Part shown: one piece after another, positions 16,400 through 24,281 of the stretch | How positions within the stretch are numbered: position 1 is the first letter of the stretch | How the letters are laid out: every line of letters begins with the position of its first letter | Source of the DNA: an uncultured Clostridia bacterium | GTDB lineage: Bacteria; Bacillota; Clostridia; TANB77; CAG-508 | Length of the DNA: 41,326 bases | Assembly (NCBI GenBank): GCA_934169575.1 | Contig: CAKPOA010000013.1 | Location: 1 to 41,326 of the forward strand | Reading direction: 5' to 3' | The notes under the pieces: generated by a model | Told to the model about the DNA's origin: nothing | Database searches by the model: none | Seen by the model: the letters and a program-made list of their open reading frames with translations, nothing else | Position numbers and translations under genes: made by a program

Positions 16400-17507
16400 T
16401 TGATAGAATTAGAAGAAAATACCAAAATTTTAAAACAATTAGAACAAAAACTTAAAAGTATGGGTGATTCACTTTGACATTTCTAAAATGAAAAATGAAT
16501 TAGAAATATTGGAACAAAAAACTATTGATCCAAATTTTTGGAATGATCAAAAAAAATCAAATAAAATACTAAGTGAAATTAAATTAAGAAAAAGTAAATG
16601 TATAAAATTTGAAGAATTAAAAAGTAGTTTAGAAAATATACAAGAATTAACAGAATTAGTAAAGATAGAGCCTGATGAAGAGCTTGCAAAAGAAATTATA
16701 ATAGATACTAGAAAGCTTGAAAAATCTTTTGAAAAGTTTGAACTTCAAACATTATTATCAGGGAAATATGATAGAGGAAACGCTATTTTAACTTTACATC
16801 CAGGAGCTGGTGGAACAGAATCACAAGATTGGGCTGAAATGTTGTACAGAATGTATACAAGATGGGCAAATAAAAATGGTTATGAAGTTAAAGAATTAGA
16901 TTATTTGGAAGGCGATGAAGCTGGTATAAAAAGTGTAACATTTGAAGTATGTGGAGAAAATGCTTATGGATATCTGAAAGGTGAAATGGGTGTGCATAGG
17001 TTAGTTAGAATTTCTCCATTTGATAGTGGAGGTAGAAGACACACATCTTTTGCTTCATTAGAAGTTATCCCTGAGATTGATGATGATTCAGATGTTTATA
17101 TAAACCCAGATGATATAAAAATGGATGTTTATAGGGCATCTGGGGCAGGTGGACAACATATTAATAAAACATCGTCAGCTGTTAGATTAACACATATACC
17201 AACTGGAATTGTTGTAAATTGCCAGACACAGCGTTCACAACTCCAAAATAGGGAAACTGCCATGAAAATGCTGAAATCAAAGTTAGTTGATTTAAAAGAG
17301 AGAGAAAATAAAGAAACTATTGAGGAATTAAAGGGAATTCAAAAAGATATTGCTTGGGGAAATCAAATACGTTCATATGTATTTTGTCCATATACTTTAG
17401 TAAAAGATCATAGAACAAATTATGAGGTTGGAAATATTCAAAGTGTAATGGATGGAGATTTAGATGGATTTATAGAAAGTTACCTAAAATATAGTGTCAA
17501 CAAATAA
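16400..17507 (+). CDS. prfB: Peptide chain release factor 2, with programmed +1 frameshift
   Basis: Terminates translation at UGA and UAA. The gene starts at TTG 16400 (AAAAGGG 9 bases upstream), encodes 25 residues ending MGDSL, then meets TGA at 16475-16477 in the context CTTTGAC. Skipping one base continues the main frame to 17507. This is the classical autoregulatory RF2 recoding site, with a GGGTG upstream acting as internal Shine-Dalgarno. The long frame contains the RF2 anticodon-like SPF tripeptide (ISPFDSGG) and the GGQ catalytic motif (GAGGQHINK). Frame annotations beginning at GTG 16464 miss the first exon-like segment. Confidence 0.95.
16463..16478 (+). promoter_or_regulatory. prfB programmed frameshift site
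   Basis: A GGGTG-type internal Shine-Dalgarno (16462-16466) is followed by CTT TGA C (16472-16478). Low RF2 lets the ribosome slip +1 past the UGA, producing more RF2. Mechanism from established knowledge of prfB; the site is directly visible. Confidence 0.92.
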
Positions 17508-17527
17508 TAAACTTAAAATATAATATA

Positions 17528-17545
17528 TAAAGGAGTAAAATCCTT
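17528..17545 (+). other. Short hairpin between prfB and the aspartokinase gene
   Basis: AAAGGA and TCCTTT pair across GTAAAA. The following T-run is interrupted, so it is at best a weak terminator. It masks a Shine-Dalgarno-like AAAGGAG, but the aspartokinase has its own GAGGG site further down. It is not a lysine riboswitch. Confidence 0.35.
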
Positions 17546-17570
17546 TATTATTATAAAAGAGGGTATTATT

Positions 17571-18530
17571 ATGGATACAATAGTATTAAAATTTGGTGGA
17601 AGTTCAGTTGCAGATAATGATAAATTAAAACTTGTAGCTGAAAAAATAAAAGATTTCTATAATAAAAAAAATCGAATTATTGTAGTTGTTTCTGCACAAG
17701 GAAAAACTACAGATAATTTATTAAAACAGGCAAATGAATTATCTAAAATACCTGATGAAAGAGAATTAGATGTTTTGCTAAGTGCTGGTGAACAAATATC
17801 AATGTCAAAATTAAGTATTTTGCTTAATAATTACAATATTCCTGCAATATCATTAACAGGTTGGCAAGCTGGTATAATTACTAATAATACAAATCAAAAT
17901 GCTATTATCGAAAGTATTAATATAGAAAGAATAAATAGCGAATTAGATAAAGGTAAAATTGTAATTGTTGCAGGTTTTCAAGGAATTAATGAAAAAATGG
18001 ATATAAGTACACTAGGAAGAGGGGGATCTGATACAACTGCAGTTGCAATTGCAGCAATAGTAAAGGCAAAAAGTTGTTATATATTTTCAGATGTTGATGG
18101 TGTATATACTGCAGACCCAAAACAAGTTTTATGTGCTAAAAAAATCAACTCTATTTCATATGAAGAAATGCTTGATGTTGCAAACGAAGGTGCAAAAGTT
18201 TTGCATAATAGATGTATTGAAATAGGAGAAAAATATGGTGTAAATATTATAGCAAAATCAACTTTTAATAATAAACATGGTACAATTGTTAATGATAAAA
18301 TAGAAAAAAATGGGATAAAAAGTATTGTTAAAAGGGAAATATCGCGAATTTCTATAATTGGTAGCGGTATTGCAAATAACAAAGATATTATAAAAAAAGT
18401 GATAGATGTTTTAGATGAATTGCATTTAGAGATTTTAAGTCTTGAAATAAATGAATCTAAAATATGTATAATGCTTAAAAAATCTATTTCAGATGATATT
18501 TTAGAAGAATTACATGAAAGATTGATTTAA
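17571..18530 (+). CDS. Aspartate kinase, short form
   Basis: Phosphorylates aspartate, the first step to lysine, threonine, methionine and diaminopimelate. The amino acid kinase domain is complete: KFGGSSVAD (7-15), STLGRGGSDTTAVAIA (about 146-161) and SDVDGVYTADP (about 173-183). At 319 aa it is well short of the usual 400 or so. After the kinase domain there is room for only one ACT domain (about 255-319, resembling the second ACT), so the usual tandem ACT regulatory unit is reduced. Feedback regulation may be altered or lost (inference). It follows prfB by 63 bases and precedes the UDPGP gene in the same unit. The isoform (lysC or other) cannot be assigned. Confidence 0.88.
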   Translation: MDTIVLKFGGSSVADNDKLKLVAEKIKDFYNKKNRIIVVVSAQGKTTDNLLKQANELSKIPDERELDVLLSAGEQISMSKLSILLNNYNIPAISLTGWQAGIITNNTNQNAIIESINIERINSELDKGKIVIVAGFQGINEKMDISTLGRGGSDTTAVAIAAIVKAKSCYIFSDVDGVYTADPKQVLCAKKINSISYEEMLDVANEGAKVLHNRCIEIGEKYGVNIIAKSTFNNKHGTIVNDKIEKNGIKSIVKREISRISIIGSGIANNKDIIKKVIDVLDELHLEILSLEINESKICIMLKKSISDDILEELHERLI

Positions 18531-18547
18531 AAGAAAGGATTTTGTAA

Positions 18548-19792
18548 ATGGATTATTATAAAAATGCTATTGATATATTAGAAAAATATAGTGAAAATAC
18601 TGCAATAGAGATTATAAAAAAATTAAAACCTGAAGATCAAGAAATATTAGCCAAACAAATTTTAAAAACAAATTTTGAACAAATAGAAGAATTATATAAA
18701 AATAAAAACAATATTAAAACAAAATTTGAGAAAATTGAGCCTATAGAATGTATAGATAAAAGTAAATTAGATCTAAAACAAAGATTTGAACTAGAAAATA
18801 TAGGTGGAAATATTGTAAGAAATAATCAATTTGCTGTTGTTACTATGGCAGGGGGGCAAGGAACTAGACTTGGACATTCAGGTCCTAAAGGGACATATAA
18901 ATTAGATATTGGAGGAAATGGAAAATATATATTTGAAATTTTTGTTCAAAAATTATTAGAAGCAAAGAAAAAATATGGAACTGAAATATATTGGTATATT
19001 ATGACTAGTGAAGAAAATAATGATGAAACAATAATTTTTTTTGAAAATCATAACTATTTTGGATATAATAAACAAAAAGTTAAATTTTTTAAACAAAGTA
19101 TAATTCCTGTTATAGATGAAAATGGAAAAATATTAATTGATAATAAATATAATATAAAAACCGCTTCTGATGGAAATGGTGGAATATATAAAGCATTAGA
19201 AAAAAATGGGATAATATCTGAAATGAAACAAAATGGCATAAAATGGGTTCAAATTTGTGGTGTTGATAATATAATGATAAACATGGTAGATCCTATAGCA
19301 ATTGGTCTTGCTGAAAAGACAAAAATTCCATGTATATCAAAATCTATCAAAAAACAATATCCTGAAGAAAAGGTTGGAGTGTTTTGTAAGAAAAATGGAA
19401 AACCTGGTATTTTAGAATATATTGAAATGACAGAAAAACTTAAAAATGAAAAATATTTAAATGGAGAATTAGTATATCAAGATTCAAATATAATAAGCCA
19501 TTTATTTGAAATAAATTCATTAGAAAAATTAGCAAAATATAATTTGGAATATCATTATGCACACAAAAAAGGAACATATATAAATGAAAATTTACAAGAA
19601 ATTATACCCAATAAGCCAAATATATATAAATTTGAAGCATTTATATTTGATGGATTTAAGTATCTTGAAAATATGATTGTATTAAGAGTTAAAAGAGAAG
19701 AAGAATTTGCACCAATAAAAAATAAAGAGGGAGTAGATAGCCCTGAAACTGCAAAAAAAATCTATGAAGAATATTATAAGGTAAAAAAATAG
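18548..19792 (+). CDS. UDPGP-family nucleotidyltransferase (UDP-sugar pyrophosphorylase)
   Basis: Transfers UMP from UTP to a sugar-1-phosphate, most likely N-acetylglucosamine-1-phosphate or glucose-1-phosphate. MAGGQGTRLGHSGPKG (about 99-114) is the nucleotide-binding loop of the eukaryotic-type UDPGP/UAP1 family, not of GlmU or GalU. VCGVDN-type sequence near residue 237 and KPGILEYIE near 280 also fit this family. 414 aa, cytoplasmic. RBS AAAGGA. It is directly followed by a beta-helix acyltransferase, so the pair may supply UDP-GlcNAc in place of, or beside, GlmU (inference). Confidence 0.85.
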   Translation: MDYYKNAIDILEKYSENTAIEIIKKLKPEDQEILAKQILKTNFEQIEELYKNKNNIKTKFEKIEPIECIDKSKLDLKQRFELENIGGNIVRNNQFAVVTMAGGQGTRLGHSGPKGTYKLDIGGNGKYIFEIFVQKLLEAKKKYGTEIYWYIMTSEENNDETIIFFENHNYFGYNKQKVKFFKQSIIPVIDENGKILIDNKYNIKTASDGNGGIYKALEKNGIISEMKQNGIKWVQICGVDNIMINMVDPIAIGLAEKTKIPCISKSIKKQYPEEKVGVFCKKNGKPGILEYIEMTEKLKNEKYLNGELVYQDSNIISHLFEINSLEKLAKYNLEYHYAHKKGTYINENLQEIIPNKPNIYKFEAFIFDGFKYLENMIVLRVKREEEFAPIKNKEGVDSPETAKKIYEEYYKVKK

Positions 19793-19838
19793 AGCAATAG
19801 ATAAATTTACATTTGTACCTTGAGAAAGGAAGTATTAA

Positions 19839-20507
19839 ATGGAAAGTTTAGAAATTAAAAATTTATATAATATAGAACAAACAATTGCAAAAAAATATTT
19901 TGAAAAAGAAAAATATCCTTGGGAACTATTGGCAAAAATAAATAAAATTATAATAGAAATAGGTGAAAATTTAGATCCTACAAAATATGATAAAAAAGAA
20001 GAAAATATATGGATTGCAAAATCTGCCAAAATAGAAAATTATGTTACAATAAAAGGACCTGCTATAATAGATGAAAATGCAGAAATAAGACATTGTGCAT
20101 ATATTAGAGGAAATGTAATAATAGGTAAAAATGTTGTAGTTGGAAACTCAACAGAAATAAAAAATAGCATAGTATTTAATAATTCACAAGTGCCACATTT
20201 CAATTATGTAGGTGATTCAATTTTAGGATATAAATCACATTTAGGGGCTGGAAGTATAACTTCTAATCTGAAATCTGACCAGACAAATGTGTCTATTAAA
20301 TTACCGAATGGCGAAAAAATAGATACTAATTTAAGAAAGTTTGGTTCAATGCTTGGTGATTATGTACAAATAGGATGCAATACAGTATTAAATCCAGGAA
20401 CAATAATTGAAAAGAATTCAAATGTTTATTCAGGTTGTTCTGTAAGAGGTGTTATTCCAGAAAATTGCATTTATAAAGATAAAAATAATATTATAGAAAA
20501 AATATAG
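19839..20507 (+). CDS. Left-handed beta-helix acyltransferase, GlmU C-terminus-like
   Basis: The protein has a short helical N-terminus (1-55) and then hexapeptide repeats (about 60-205) such as IWIAKSAKIENYVTIKG and AYIRGNVIIGKNVVVG. It resembles the acetyltransferase half of GlmU and related sugar-phosphate acetyltransferases. HFNYVGDSILG and GAGSITSNLK (about 125-150) correspond to the active-site region with a conserved His. 222 aa, probably a trimer. Its place after the UDPGP gene suggests that acetylation of glucosamine-1-phosphate and uridylylation are done by two separate proteins here. RBS AGAAAGGAAG. The terminator at 20510 ends the unit. Confidence 0.8.
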   Translation: MESLEIKNLYNIEQTIAKKYFEKEKYPWELLAKINKIIIEIGENLDPTKYDKKEENIWIAKSAKIENYVTIKGPAIIDENAEIRHCAYIRGNVIIGKNVVVGNSTEIKNSIVFNNSQVPHFNYVGDSILGYKSHLGAGSITSNLKSDQTNVSIKLPNGEKIDTNLRKFGSMLGDYVQIGCNTVLNPGTIIEKNSNVYSGCSVRGVIPENCIYKDKNNIIEKI

Positions 20508-20509
20508 AA

Positions 20510-20556
20510 AATAGCTTGTTAATATAATTAAGAAATATTAACAAGCTATTTTTTTT
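20510..20556 (+). terminator. Terminator after the sugar-nucleotide genes
   Basis: 16-bp perfect stem, AATAGCTTGTTAATAT at 20510-20525 with 20535-20550, followed by seven or more T residues. It ends the guaA-to-acyltransferase unit. Confidence 0.92.
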
Positions 20557-20582
20557 ATTGTCAGCAATTTTAAATTTGTTAG

Positions 20583-20734
20583 CTAAATAGGGATGTAGAA
20601 GTCTTTTGGAAATATTTTGCAGTCGCAATTTTCTTATCAAAAATTAATTTAATGAAAATTGCTCCAATCGCACTCATTTCATTCGTTTGGTCGCTTACGC
20701 AATATTTCCAAAAGACTTTTACATCCCTATTTAG
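20583..20734 (+). repeat. Core-and-arms repeat element, copy 3 (152 bp)
   Basis: The core at about 20615-20700 is nearly identical to copy 2. The arms (20583-20614 and 20701-20734, outer sequence CTAAATAGGGATGTA) are complementary to each other at almost every position but bear no resemblance to the arms of copies 1 and 2. Inside the core GCAATTTTC (20625-20633) pairs perfectly with 20654-20662, and a hairpin lies at 20672-20686. The element sits between two converging genes. Confidence 0.85.
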
Positions 20735-20756
20735 TTTTAAATTACTTTAATGTTTT

Positions 20757-21134
20757 TTACATCTTTTGTATTCCAGGAATAAAGTAATCAACTACACCAT
20801 ATATTAATGCACCAATAATTGCAGCCATCCATGAAATGCTGTAACCTGCTACAAAAAATTGGGTAACATATAAAATGATTGCAGCTACTGCAAAGCCTAT
20901 AAATCCTTTACCAAATGGACTTGCTTGAATACCAGTGAATTTAGCAATTAAATAATCTATAACTGTTAAAACTATTGCAGCTATTGCTAATGCCCAAATA
21001 CTACTTATTGTAAAACCTGGTGTAAAAAATGCAGTAATTGCTAAAACTATAGCTGCTGCTATAAGCCTACCAGCTATTTGCCATACACCGCTATTTTCAT
21101 TATCCTGAATTGCTTCAGCCTGTGAATTAGACAT
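20757..21134 (-). CDS. Phage-holin-4-2 / YvlD-like membrane protein with internal duplication
   Basis: Small integral membrane protein of the YvlD / Phage_holin_4_2 type; function is unknown and the holin label is only a family name. 125 aa with four hydrophobic helices in two similar halves: residues about 17-70 and 72-122 each give two helices and a similar ending (VIDYLIAKFTG and VVDYFIPGIQK). The N-terminal 16 residues are hydrophilic. RBS AAGGAGG precedes the ATG. It is a single-gene unit on the minus strand, divergent from the DUF421 gene. Related proteins occur in cell-envelope stress operons, but nothing here shows that link. Confidence 0.7.
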   Translation of the reverse strand: MSNSQAEAIQDNENSGVWQIAGRLIAAAIVLAITAFFTPGFTISSIWALAIAAIVLTVIDYLIAKFTGIQASPFGKGFIGFAVAAIILYVTQFFVAGYSISWMAAIIGALIYGVVDYFIPGIQKM

Positions 21135-21207
21135 CAGTTTTACCTCCTTATATAAACATAGAAAAATTTAATTTTCTAATATTGATATTATTAGCAATAA
21201 AAAAATA

Positions 21208-21238
21208 AATATTCATAAATCATGAATATTTTTTTTGA
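21208..21238 (+). terminator. Terminator-like hairpin in a divergent promoter region
   Basis: AATATTCAT (21208-21216) pairs with 21222-21230 and is followed by eight T residues. It lies between two divergent genes, so it cannot end either one; it would sit in the leader of the DUF421 gene if that promoter is upstream. Attenuator, or chance in AT-rich DNA. Confidence 0.4.
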
Positions 21239-21281
21239 TGTTGGAAAAAATACGGAAAGAACAATTTTTTAGGAGGATTTT

Positions 21282-21962
21282 ATGCTTATAAATTTTGTAA
21301 GAGCAATAATTTTATACATAATTGTATTAATTGTAATGAGATTAATGGGAAAAAGAGAAATTGGACAATTGCAACCATTTGAACTTGCGATATCAATTAT
21401 GATAGCGGATTTAGCATCAATACCCATGACTGATACAGGAACACCAATAAGTAATGGTATTGTACCAATTTTAGGACTTCTTGTAATGCATTTATTAATT
21501 TCTTTAATAAATATAAAAAGTATAAGAGCAAGGCAAATAATTTGTGGAAAGCCAAGGATTTTAATATATAGAGGTAAAATAGAAGAAAAAGCACTTATAA
21601 AAGAAAGATTTACAATAAATGAATTAGAAGAAAGATTAAGAGCACAAAATATATCTAATCTTGGTGATGTAGAATATGCAATTTTAGAAACAAGTGGACA
21701 GATAACTGTTATTGAAAAACCTAATAAAAGAACTACAATACCGGAAGATTTTGGTATTATGCCAGATTATGAAGGAATACCATATGATTTAGTTATAGAT
21801 GGAAAAATAATGAATGAAAATTTAAAAGCTATAGGAAAAAATTATGTTTGGCTTAAAAAAGAGGTAAATAAATTTAATATAAATCCTGAAGATGCTTTAG
21901 TTGTTACATTTGATGGAAAAGGGCAAATATTTTGCCAAGAAAAAATGAAGAAAGGAAAATAG
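21282..21962 (+). CDS. DUF421 (YetF-like) membrane protein
   Basis: Three N-terminal membrane helices (about 2-20, 30-50, 58-78) with LMGKREIGQLQPFELAISIM near residues 21-40, followed by two small cytoplasmic beta-rich domains (about 85-220). This is the standard DUF421/YetF layout. DUF421 proteins of Bacillales are found in the spore inner membrane and affect spore resistance, but the molecular activity is unresolved. The gene lies 1 base before DUF4363 and close to a spoIIQ-like gene, which supports a sporulation or spore-membrane role (inference). RBS TAGGAGG. Confidence 0.88.
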   Translation: MLINFVRAIILYIIVLIVMRLMGKREIGQLQPFELAISIMIADLASIPMTDTGTPISNGIVPILGLLVMHLLISLINIKSIRARQIICGKPRILIYRGKIEEKALIKERFTINELEERLRAQNISNLGDVEYAILETSGQITVIEKPNKRTTIPEDFGIMPDYEGIPYDLVIDGKIMNENLKAIGKNYVWLKKEVNKFNINPEDALVVTFDGKGQIFCQEKMKKGK

Positions 21963-21963
21963 A

Positions 21964-22353
21964 ATGTATAAAGAGTTAATTATATCTATTATTATTGTTA
22001 TTTTAATAATAGGACTTGATATTGGGACACAGAAATATGCTAATAATGCTGTACAAGAAACTATAAATAGTTTATATAATATAAAAGACAAAACAAAAGA
22101 AGTAAATAGAAATGATGATGAAATTTTAACACAAACAAGTGATTTGTATTCTAGTTGGCTAAATCAGCATAGAAAACTTGCTATATTTATAGAACATGAT
22201 GAACTTGAAAAAGTTGAAACAGATTTTGTTACATGTAAAAGTTATATGGAATCAAAACAATATGATATGGCAAATGCAGAACTTGAAAAAACAATTTTTG
22301 TATTGGAACATATTAGTGATAAATATTCTTTTAATTTTGAAAATATATTTTAA
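21964..22353 (+). CDS. DUF4363 family protein
   Basis: 129 aa protein with one N-terminal membrane helix (about 5-23) and a helical extracytoplasmic or cytoplasmic rest, matching DUF4363, which is commonly encoded beside DUF421. It has no enzymatic motif. The helical pattern after residue 45, with paired Trp and Leu positions (SSWLNQHRKLAIF), suggests a bundle similar to four-helix sensors. The start codon is 1 base after the DUF421 stop, with AAGAAAGG as ribosome site inside that gene, so the two are almost certainly co-produced partners. Confidence 0.75.
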   Translation: MYKELIISIIIVILIIGLDIGTQKYANNAVQETINSLYNIKDKTKEVNRNDDEILTQTSDLYSSWLNQHRKLAIFIEHDELEKVETDFVTCKSYMESKQYDMANAELEKTIFVLEHISDKYSFNFENIF

Positions 22354-22359
22354 TTTTTG

Positions 22360-22387
22360 GTATATTTTTTCTAAATAGGTAAATAAT
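22360..22387 (+). promoter_or_regulatory. Possible sigma-F-type promoter of the spoIIQ-like gene
   Basis: GTATA at 22360-22364 and GGTAAATAAT at 22378-22387 partly match the sigma-F consensus, but the spacer is 13 bases and two -10 positions are off. Proposed mainly because spoIIQ is a sigma-F gene in relatives. Confidence 0.3.
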
Positions 22388-22417
22388 ATTTTTAAATTAT
22401 TTTTATGGAGGGATAGT

Positions 22418-23212
22418 ATGAAGAAAAAAGAAAATTTACAAAAAGCAGTTATTATATCTATAGTATGTTCAGCTGTGATTATATTTTCTATTTTGGCATA
22501 TGTAAGAAACGCAGCAAATTCAAATAAAACTTTAATAGGTGATACAACACCTAATTTGACTTCAGATTTTGAAAGTGCAAGTACACAAATAGGAAAATCT
22601 GTAAATGAAGTTTCTGCAAACGAGATTGATGGCGAATTTGAAAATGCAATAGTAATAAATAATACAACAAATAGTATAACAAATACAACAACAAATAAAA
22701 AACAGGAACCAAAAGTAGAGAAAAAACAAGAGAGTAAAAAAGAAGAAGTAAAAGTTGAAGAACAAGCAAAAGCAGAAGAACAAATTTCTGAGGAAAAAGA
22801 AGAGCCTAAATTTAATATGCCTGTGTCTGGCGAGATTATAAGAGAATTTGCAGTTGATTCTTTAGTTTATTCAAATACATTAGAAGAATGGATTACACAT
22901 AATGGTATAGATATAAAAGCAGATAAAACAAGTGTTGTTACTGCAGCCGCTCCTGGAAAAGTTTATGCTATAAAAAATGATCCTAGATATGGTTTAACTG
23001 TAATAATTGATCATGATAATGGTTATCGTTCTATTTATTCTAATTTGTTAACAGCAGAATTTGTTGTTGAAGGGGAAAATGTTGAACAAGGACAAACTAT
23101 AGGTACAGTTGGTAATAGTTCGACTTTTGAAATATCAGATGATTGTCATTTGCATTTTGAATTATTAAAAGATAATGAATATGTTGATCCAACAATTTAT
23201 ATTAATTCTTAG
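22418..23212 (+). CDS. spoIIQ: SpoIIQ-like forespore M23 peptidase
   Basis: Membrane-anchored LytM protein: helix 9-29, a low-complexity linker rich in Lys, Glu, Asn and Thr (about 40-130), and an M23 domain (132-262). SpoIIQ sits in the forespore membrane and pairs with SpoIIIAH to hold the engulfment channel. Unlike B. subtilis SpoIIQ, the zinc residues are all present here: H161 and D165 in HNGID, and HLH at 244-246. This agrees with clostridial SpoIIQ proteins that retain metal binding. 264 aa. Identity rests on architecture and on neighbouring dpaA and DUF421 genes; a generic M23 protein is the alternative. Confidence 0.78.
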   Translation: MKKKENLQKAVIISIVCSAVIIFSILAYVRNAANSNKTLIGDTTPNLTSDFESASTQIGKSVNEVSANEIDGEFENAIVINNTTNSITNTTTNKKQEPKVEKKQESKKEEVKVEEQAKAEEQISEEKEEPKFNMPVSGEIIREFAVDSLVYSNTLEEWITHNGIDIKADKTSVVTAAAPGKVYAIKNDPRYGLTVIIDHDNGYRSIYSNLLTAEFVVEGENVEQGQTIGTVGNSSTFEISDDCHLHFELLKDNEYVDPTIYINS

Positions 23213-23218
23213 TAAGAG

Positions 23219-23243
23219 ATGTCCAGAATATTCTGGGCATTTT
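23219..23243 (+). terminator. Terminator after the spoIIQ-like gene
   Basis: Palindromic CCAGAATATTCTGG (23223-23236), extended by flanking pairs ATGT and GCAT, then TTTT. It sits 7 bases after the stop codon. Confidence 0.75.
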
Positions 23244-23324
23244 ACTATATAATAGATTAATGAATGAAAATGGAATATTAAAAAAAAAATCAAATATTAA
23301 TATAGAGGAAAGGAGAGTTTTATT

Positions 23325-24191
23325 TTGAAAGAAAATTTTACTGTAATTGGTGGAGATTTAAGAATTAGTACTCTTGCAAAATTACTTGCTGAAGATGGAA
23401 ATAATGTTTTTGTATATGGAATGGAAAATGCAAATTTCATTGAAGAAAATACTAAAATAATTAAGTGTAAGTCTGTTGAAGAAGCGGTTAAATCTTCAAA
23501 TATAATTATTGGCTCTATACCTTTTTCAAAATCCAAAAATGAAATGTATGCTATTTTTAGTGAAGAACATATACAAATTGATGAATTAATTAAGGGCGAT
23601 AATAGTAAAAAGATTTTTATTGCAGGTAGTATTTCAGAAGATTCAAAAGAAATTTTAGAAAAAAATTATATGGAAGTTGTTGATATTATGGAATATGAAC
23701 AATTGGCTATTTTAAATACAATTGCTACTGCAGAAGGTGCTATTGAGGTTGCTATAAAAAATACAGATACAATTTTACATGGAAAAAATGTTTTAATTTT
23801 AGGATTTGGAAGAGTGGCAAAAATTGTAGCTAAAAAATTTCAAGGTTTGTCTGCTAATATAACTTGTGCTGCACGTAAACCATCTGATTTTGCTTGGATA
23901 ACAGCTTTAGGTTATAATTTAATTGATATTAATACTATAGAAACAGAATTTTGGGATTTTGATATTGTTATTAATACTGTACCTAAAATTATCGTAGATA
24001 AAGATAGAATGAAATTTATGAAGAAAAATGTCCTTTTAATTGATCTTGCTTCAGAACCAGGTGGTTTTGATAAAAATGATGCCAAAACACTTGATTTAAA
24101 ACTTATTTGTGCATTAGCTTTACCAGGAAAGATTGCTCCTGTTACTTCTGCTGAGTTTATAAAACAGACAATTTATGATAATATTTTGTAA
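23325..24191 (+). CDS. dpaA: Dipicolinate synthase subunit A
   Basis: With DpaB it oxidises dihydrodipicolinate to dipicolinic acid, the calcium-chelating spore-core solute, in the mother cell. The 288 aa chain matches DpaA/SpoVFA: an N-terminal half opening VIGGDLRISTLAKLLAEDG, and a Rossmann NAD(P)-binding domain starting ILGFGRVAKIVAKKF (about 164-178), ending near GKIAPVTSAEFIKQTI. The start is TTG at 23325 with AAGGAG upstream. The dpaB gene normally follows directly but is not in this window; it may be elsewhere, or a flavoprotein may replace it as in some clostridia. The terminator at 24190 follows at once. Confidence 0.92.
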   Translation: MKENFTVIGGDLRISTLAKLLAEDGNNVFVYGMENANFIEENTKIIKCKSVEEAVKSSNIIIGSIPFSKSKNEMYAIFSEEHIQIDELIKGDNSKKIFIAGSISEDSKEILEKNYMEVVDIMEYEQLAILNTIATAEGAIEVAIKNTDTILHGKNVLILGFGRVAKIVAKKFQGLSANITCAARKPSDFAWITALGYNLIDINTIETEFWDFDIVINTVPKIIVDKDRMKFMKKNVLLIDLASEPGGFDKNDAKTLDLKLICALALPGKIAPVTSAEFIKQTIYDNIL

Positions 24192-24221
24192 TAATAGGCT
24201 AACATTTAGCCTATTATTTTT
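24190..24221 (+). terminator. Terminator of dpaA
   Basis: 13-bp stem AATAATAGGCTAA (24190-24202) with 24206-24218 across CAT, then T-rich. It overlaps the dpaA stop codon. Confidence 0.9.
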
Positions 24222-24234
24222 GTGATTAATATAC

Positions 24235-24277
24235 AAAAAACTAGATAACTACTATTAGTGGCTATCTAGTTTTTTGA
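24235..24277. terminator. Second bidirectional terminator, facing the DUF4143 remnant
   Basis: CTAGATA (24241-24247) pairs with TATCTAG (24263-24269), with an inner TACT/AGTG-type pairing, flanked by A-run and T-run. It presumably terminated the full-length minus-strand gene. Confidence 0.8.
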
Positions 24278-24281
24278 AGTT

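Noticed and set aside
17508..17570. Lysine riboswitch before the aspartokinase gene
   Set aside because: The gap is 63 bases; a lysine riboswitch needs well over 150.
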